From Rhizobium freirei PRF 81 (lineage in GTDB: Bacteria > Pseudomonadota > Alphaproteobacteria > Rhizobiales > Rhizobiaceae), in the NCBI RefSeq assembly GCF_000359745.1, contig NZ_AQHN01000056.1, forward strand, positions 1-64,000: DNA of 64,000 bases. Reading direction: 5' to 3'. Below are positions 61,828 to 64,000 of this stretch, piece by piece. Each line of letters begins with the position of its first letter. Positions within the stretch are counted from its first letter, which is position 1. A model generated the notes under the pieces. That model did no database searches. It saw only the letters and a list, made by a program, of their open reading frames with translations, and was not told the origin of the DNA. The position numbers and the translations under genes are program-made.

Positions 61828-61842
61828 CAAAATCATATTTTG
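61828..61842 (-). promoter_or_regulatory. 15-bp palindrome upstream of the oxidoreductase operon
   Basis: CAAAAT-CAT-ATTTTG is a perfect palindrome around CAT with the same length and centre as CAATAT-CAT-ATATTG at 54632-54646. It lies 44-58 bases upstream of the alpha-subunit start, where a repressor would overlap a promoter. Confidence 0.65.
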
Positions 61843-62140
61843 AACTTCCTTGAACTGTCAACGAACAAATATGAGATTAGACTGAATGGATTGCCGGTCG
61901 AAGGCGAAAGCAGCGTATTCATTTTCCGAAGCCAGAACCTTAGAATGGCAACAAGCAGCACAGATATATGCTTATGCATGGAATATATGCGCCACTCAGC
62001 CACCGGATTTTTTGAAAGGACCAGAGAAAGCGCTTGCCGCTCCGAAATACGTATTTTAAGATTAAAACATTCCGACATAAATCGCCAGTGGCGGGCGGGC
62101 GTCATGCCTTTCTGCCGCTTAACAGGGGAACGGAGTGACC
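61843..62140. promoter_or_regulatory. AT-rich divergent gap upstream of the dipeptide-type ABC transporter
   Basis: About 300 bases between the oxidoreductase operator and the binding-protein start carry no convincing gene. The perfect palindrome AAATACGTATTT lies at 62045-62056, and ATATATGC is directly repeated near 61973 and 61983. These are likely control sites for the ABC operon. Confidence 0.4.
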
Positions 62141-63676
62141 ATGACAACGCTTACTCGGCGCGAGGCCCTGAGCCTCGGCGCAGCAGCATTCATTACTGGG
62201 ATTCTCGCAGGCCGGACGCCTGTGGAAGCAGCCGAAGCCGGCACGCTGACCATCGCCTTCAACGTCAACTTGCCCTCTTTCGACCCGACTACAGGGCCAT
62301 CGGCGGTCAATCCGACGATCCAGGCGATCTATCGCTCGATCTTCGACCAGTTCGTCGGCCAGGGACCGGACCTGAAGTTTCAGCCGGGCCTGCTGACGGC
62401 CTGGGGCTGGAACGACGACAAGACCAAGGTCTGGATGGACGTCCGCGAGGGCGTCACCTGGCATGACGGTTCCAAGTTCACCCCGGCAGACATCGTCTGG
62501 TCGCTGGAGCGGGCCGCCAAACAGGAAACCGGCAACCCGATCCAGTTCATCTGGTCGACCGCCAATAATTATAAGGTGGAGGGCAACCGCATTACCGGCG
62601 ATGTCGTCCGCTTCGAGCCGACCTTCTTCAAATGGATGGCGTTCCTGACCGGTTACGTCCTGCCGAAAGACTATTACACCAAGGTGGGTGCGGAAGGATT
62701 CGAGAAGAAGCCGATCGGCACCGGCCCCTATATGGTCGACGCCTATGAGGGCAATTCCTATCTGCGCCTGAAGGCGAACCCCAACTATTTCGGCGGCAAG
62801 CCCTCCTTCGACACGGTCATCTTCAAGTTCGTGCCCGACACGACGAGCCGCGTCGCCGAAATCGAGTCCGGCTCGTCGGACGTGACGCTGGAAATCCCCT
62901 ATGAGGATTTCGACAGGCTGAAGACGAAATCCGGCCTTGCCGGCGTTGCCACCCCAATCTCCGATATCGGCATGATCTTCATCAGCAATGTCGATCCGAT
63001 GCTGGACAAGAACGTCCGCCTTGCCGCCAGCATGGCAATCGACAAGGACGCGATCATCAAGCGGCTGCTGCGCGGCTACGGCAACGCCCTGTCGACACTC
63101 GAAGCGCCGGAATACGAAGCCTACGACGCATCGGTCAAAATCCCCTACGACCCGGAACAGGCCAAAAAGCTCCTGGCCGCCAGCGGCTATTCGACGAAAA
63201 AGCCGGTCAAGTTCACCATCAAGACCACCCGCGGCTTCAAGCCGAAGGACTATGAGATGATCCAGGCGATCGTCGGCATGTGGCGCAAGGTGGGTATCGA
63301 GGCAGAGATCGAAGTCTACGAAATCGCCAAGCATTACGAGCTGCGCGCAGCCCACAAGCTCGGCCCGGCCGCTTTCTACAACTGGGGCAACGCCATCGGC
63401 GATCCGACGACTTCGACCGGTTTCGCCATGTTCGGCCCCTCGCCGCACTCCGCTTGGAAGACCAAGGATGTCGACGACATGCTGGGGCCGCTCTGGGTGG
63501 AAAAGGACGAGTCAAAGCGCATCGCCGGCTGGAAAGCGGCGATCAAATACATCGCCGAACAGGGCTATGTGATCCCGCTGCTGCAATATGTTCAGCCGAT
63601 CGTCTACAAGTCGAGCCTGAAGGTAACGCCGAACGTCTCTGGCGCCCTGCAGCCGATGCTCGTGTCGAAGGGTTGA
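62141..63676 (+). CDS. Family 5 (dipeptide/oligopeptide-type) ABC substrate-binding protein
   Basis: A 511-residue periplasmic SBP_bac_5 protein. A twin-arginine signal is visible (TRREALSLGAAAFITGILAG, RR at residues 5-6). The mature protein shows LTIAFNVNLPSFDPTTGPSA near the start, VTWHDGSKFTPADIVWSLERA and the ANPNYFGGKPSFDTVIFKFVPDTTSRVAEIESG block. Members carry peptides, opines or other compounds, so an alkaloid-like ligand cannot be excluded. The ATG at 62141 follows CGGAG; GTG 62135 is an alternative. A permease gene follows after a repeat. Confidence 0.92.
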   Translation: MTTLTRREALSLGAAAFITGILAGRTPVEAAEAGTLTIAFNVNLPSFDPTTGPSAVNPTIQAIYRSIFDQFVGQGPDLKFQPGLLTAWGWNDDKTKVWMDVREGVTWHDGSKFTPADIVWSLERAAKQETGNPIQFIWSTANNYKVEGNRITGDVVRFEPTFFKWMAFLTGYVLPKDYYTKVGAEGFEKKPIGTGPYMVDAYEGNSYLRLKANPNYFGGKPSFDTVIFKFVPDTTSRVAEIESGSSDVTLEIPYEDFDRLKTKSGLAGVATPISDIGMIFISNVDPMLDKNVRLAASMAIDKDAIIKRLLRGYGNALSTLEAPEYEAYDASVKIPYDPEQAKKLLAASGYSTKKPVKFTIKTTRGFKPKDYEMIQAIVGMWRKVGIEAEIEVYEIAKHYELRAAHKLGPAAFYNWGNAIGDPTTSTGFAMFGPSPHSAWKTKDVDDMLGPLWVEKDESKRIAGWKAAIKYIAEQGYVIPLLQYVQPIVYKSSLKVTPNVSGALQPMLVSKG

Positions 63677-63717
63677 TGCGTCGGGCTTTGAGCATGTAGC
63701 TTTGCCCCTCACCCTAG

Positions 63718-63832
63718 CCCTCTCCCCGCTCGCGGGGAGAGGGAACGACCTCTGTTCCCTCGCGTGAACAGGCCGTTAGGGGTAGGCTGCAGACGCCTCT
63801 TTCCCCTTCTCCCCGTCAAAACGGGGAGAAGG
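63718..63832. repeat. Two rhizobial palindromic hairpins in the ABC operon
   Basis: CCCTCTCCCCGC (63718-63729) pairs with GCGGGGAGAGGG (63732-63743), and CCTTCTCCCCGT (63805-63816) pairs with ACGGGGAGAAGG (63821-63832). These CCCTCTCCCC-type elements are dispersed in rhizobial genomes and recall the hairpin at 42485. They separate the binding-protein and permease cistrons. Confidence 0.7.
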
Positions 63833-63903
63833 TGGCCGACAGGCGGGATAAGGGGCCGTACTCTCCATTTGCAGCCAGTATAAGTGATCGGAATTCGTGG
63901 CGA

Positions 63904-64000
63904 ATGATAACAGTTTCCATTCTCAACCGGCTGATCATGGCCGCCATCACGCTCTTCGGCGTGGCGGTGATCGTCTTCGTCCTGCTGCGCGTCGTGCCGG
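63904..64000 (+). CDS. ABC transporter permease, DppB type (partial, cut by the window end)
   Basis: Only the first 32 codons are present, starting MITVSILNRLIMAAITLFGV and continuing AVIVFVLLRVVP. This is a typical DppB/OppB N-terminal helix with the ILNRL start and VVP end. It is co-directional with the binding-protein gene and separated by the palindromic repeats. The rest of the gene and further subunits lie beyond the window. Confidence 0.85.
   Translation, partial: MITVSILNRLIMAAITLFGVAVIVFVLLRVVP

Noticed and set aside
63897..64000. GTG start at 63897 for the permease gene
   Set aside because: That frame reads polar, His/Arg-rich residues, whereas the ATG at 63904 gives a normal hydrophobic DppB N terminus.
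1..64000. tRNA, rRNA, CRISPR array, transposase or phage genes
   Set aside because: No cloverleaf-like GTTCGAATCC arm with acceptor partner, no regular direct-repeat array and no integrase or transposase motif was found.

Overview
The window reads as a stretch of the primary chromosome of an alphaproteobacterium of the Rhizobiaceae, most like Rhizobium. The evidence is a CtrA-ChpT cell-cycle block, a DUF1134/EipA envelope gene, an RpoH-type heat-shock sigma factor, a UDP-glucose dehydrogenase plus UDP-glucuronate epimerase pair, GC-rich third codon positions, and GGAG-type ribosome binding sites with occasional TTG starts. No rRNA, tRNA, CRISPR array, insertion sequence or prophage gene was seen.

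Layout. 0-6 kb: a small GNAT protein, a FliJ-like protein, ctrA, an unusual receiver-only protein, chpT, eipA and a coiled-coil membrane protein. 6-18 kb: housekeeping genes (TrmH-type RNA methyltransferase, RluD-type pseudouridine synthase, rpoH, a large His/Glu/Pro-rich membrane protein, purA) and the sugar-nucleotide pair ugd-lspL. 18-24 kb: methyltransferase, RidA, an EamA exporter, a small lipoprotein, a quinone/ring-cleavage pair (MhqD- and MhqO-like), ung and a YciB-like membrane protein. 24-36 kb: catabolic and signalling genes, namely a FAD/GcvT dehydrogenase with a small-molecule kinase and a divergent DeoR regulator, LysR-YeiH, a PAS-GGDEF-EAL protein, and a xylonate-dehydratase/3-hydroxyisobutyrate-dehydrogenase-like operon. 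36-42.5 kb: an RND efflux operon with a catalytically degenerate alpha/beta-hydrolase and a LysR regulator. 42.5-46 kb: an ECF41-type sigma factor divergent from a carboxymuconolactone-decarboxylase-family gene, then AraC and EamA genes.

46-64 kb is an accessory catabolic region: a GntR regulator, a cysteine-desulfurase-like PLP enzyme, an HpcH/HpaI aldolase, a class I aminotransferase, an amino-acid ABC receptor and permease with no ATPase gene beside them, two MarR regulators, two paralogous phytoene-desaturase-like flavoproteins flanking an isatin-hydrolase/kynurenine-formamidase-type cyclase, a two-subunit indolepyruvate:ferredoxin oxidoreductase-type enzyme, and the start of a dipeptide-type ABC transporter cut by the window end.

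The strongest new signals are: (1) two face-to-face promoters between the ECF41 gene and its partner, each fitting the ECF41 consensus; (2) two 15-bp palindromes of identical architecture in front of the cyclase gene and of the 2-oxoacid oxidoreductase operon, suggesting one MarR-controlled regulon that could take isatin to isatinate and on to an anthraniloyl-CoA-type product; (3) a three-way-junction leader RNA with an alternative pairing upstream of the cyclase; (4) a pseudo-hydrolase tied to an RND pump; and (5) dense GANTC and CtrA-type sites at ctrA.
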